Shown here: positions 5,861 through 6,531 of the stretch, one piece after another | Layout: each line of letters opens with the position of its first letter | Position numbering within the stretch: position 1 is the stretch's first letter | Assembly: GCA_001803815.1 (NCBI GenBank) | Contig: MHEL01000130.1 | Location: 4,020 to 10,550 of the forward strand | Source: Nitrospirae bacterium RBG_19FT_COMBO_42_15 | Lineage (GTDB): Bacteria; Nitrospirota; CAKKRA01; 9FT-COMBO-42-15 | DNA length: 6,531 nt | Direction of reading: 5' to 3' | Position numbers and translations under genes: made by a program | Notes under the pieces: generated by a model | The model's input: only the letters and a program-made list of their open reading frames with translations | What the model was told of the DNA's origin: nothing | The model's database searches: none

Positions 5861-5869
5861 AAAGGAGGT
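5861..5869 (+). promoter_or_regulatory. Strong ribosome-binding site of the enoyl-CoA hydratase gene
   Basis: AAAGGAGGT is a near-perfect anti-16S match, with its GGAGG core ending 5 nt before the ATG at 5874. It is the strongest Shine-Dalgarno in the window and fixes the start of the crotonase. Confidence 0.88.
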
Positions 5870-5873
5870 TCAG

Positions 5874-6531
5874 ATGGCCAACCAGTTTGTTAATTATGTA
5901 ATTGAGGAGAATATTGTAACAATAACCATCAATAACCCGCCTGCTAACGCCTTGAGCGTGGCTGTGATGACAGAGCTTGGCAGTGCGCTGGATGAGCTTG
6001 CAAAAGACAGCGAGGCAAAGGCAATCATAGTAACAGGCTCTGGCACATTCTTTGTTGCAGGCGCTGATATCAAGGAGATTGTAAATATCTCATCTGCAAA
6101 GGGAGGCATGGAGGCGACAACAAAGGGGCAGCAGATTCTGAATAAACTTGAAGATTCATCCAAACCAACGATTGCTGCAATCAATGGCGTGTGCCTCGGC
6201 GGTGGACTGGAGCTTGCAATGGCGTGCCATATGCGTGTTGCAGGGGAGAGGGTAAGGCTTGGCCAGCCAGAGATTAATCTTGGAATCATCCCCGGCTTTG
6301 GCGGGACACAGCGTCTGCCAAGATTAATCGGAAAGGCAAGGGCGATAGAATTAATACTAACAGGCGATATGCTTATGGCGCCAGAGGCAAAGGCGCTTGG
6401 CCTTGTTAATAAGGTTGTTCCTGATGCAGAGGTATTGAAGCAGGCAAAGGGTATTGCGAAGAAGATTGTAACTAAAGGCGCTGTTGCAGTATCAGCAGGC
6501 ATAAAGGCTGTTCAGGAGGGATATAAAAAAT
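5874..6531 (+). CDS. Enoyl-CoA hydratase/isomerase (crotonase family), 3' end outside window
   Basis: The first 219 residues of a crotonase are visible, against about 255-262 for the family, so only the C-terminal end is missing. Members hydrate trans-2-enoyl-CoA to 3-hydroxyacyl-CoA in beta-oxidation, butanoate or amino-acid degradation. Visible: the N-terminal strand with NNPPANAL (20-27); the CoA/oxyanion loop VAGADIKEI (61-69); INGVCLGGGLELAMAC (103-118), which holds the second oxyanion glycine and Glu113; and LGQPEINLGIIPGFGGTQRLP (129-149), which holds Glu133. The two glutamates correspond to the catalytic pair of rat mitochondrial hydratase (Glu144 and Glu164), so hydratase activity is expected rather than another crotonase chemistry. 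The gene has its own promoter and a strong ribosome-binding site, and is transcribed divergently from the sigma-54 activator. Chain-length specificity cannot be told, and whether a 3-hydroxyacyl-CoA dehydrogenase follows is not visible. Confidence 0.93.
   Translation, partial: MANQFVNYVIEENIVTITINNPPANALSVAVMTELGSALDELAKDSEAKAIIVTGSGTFFVAGADIKEIVNISSAKGGMEATTKGQQILNKLEDSSKPTIAAINGVCLGGGLELAMACHMRVAGERVRLGQPEINLGIIPGFGGTQRLPRLIGKARAIELILTGDMLMAPEAKALGLVNKVVPDAEVLKQAKGIAKKIVTKGAVAVSAGIKAVQEGYKK

Noticed and set aside
5894..6502. Open frame of about 200 codons on the minus strand opposite the crotonase gene
   Set aside because: The frame is low-complexity (Ser/Ala/Pro-rich), has no recognisable domain, and is explained as an antisense shadow of a clear crotonase with conserved motifs.

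Overview
The window reads as a bacterial chromosome fragment, probably from an anaerobic or facultative Gram-negative lineage. A ferredoxin-dependent 2-oxoacid oxidoreductase, a sigma-54 activator, an HD-GYP response regulator and AT-rich intergenic DNA with a GGGAGAGGG-type palindromic repeat fit Desulfobacterota- or Nitrospirota-like genomes. That placement is an inference with low confidence; no rRNA or other phylogenetic marker is present. Both ends cut through genes.

Left part (1-2781, plus strand): the C-terminal part of recN (DNA double-strand-break repair ATPase), then a palindromic intergenic repeat, then a two-gene unit with a 4-nt ATGA overlap. That unit encodes a two-cluster 4Fe-4S ferredoxin-type subunit and the alpha subunit of a VorB/KorA-type 2-oxoacid:ferredoxin oxidoreductase. 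The TPP-binding beta and the gamma subunits that normally follow are absent. A 10-bp inverted repeat spans the vorB stop codon, and a convergent gene follows.

Middle part (2838-5675, minus strand): two response regulator genes in tandem, with no histidine kinase in the window. The upstream one (4299-5675) is an NtrC-family REC-AAA+-Fis sigma-54 activator. The downstream one (2838-3989) is a REC-HD-GYP protein, predicted to degrade cyclic di-GMP. The 309-nt gap between them holds a hairpin just after the activator stop codon, two small dyads, and a good -24/-12 (GG-N10-GC) sigma-54 promoter match pointing at the HD-GYP gene. The simplest reading is a local cascade in which the phosphorylated activator drives sigma-54 transcription of a c-di-GMP phosphodiesterase.

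Right part (5676-6531): a compact divergent promoter region. Back-to-back sigma-70-type promoters serve the activator (minus) and an enoyl-CoA hydratase/crotonase gene (plus, truncated by the window end). Three copies of the octamer ATTTAAGG, two direct with a 21-bp period and one inverted, lie around these promoters and look like an operator. The crotonase and the VorB-type enzyme could both serve acyl-CoA or branched-chain/fatty acid metabolism, but nothing in the sequence links them directly.
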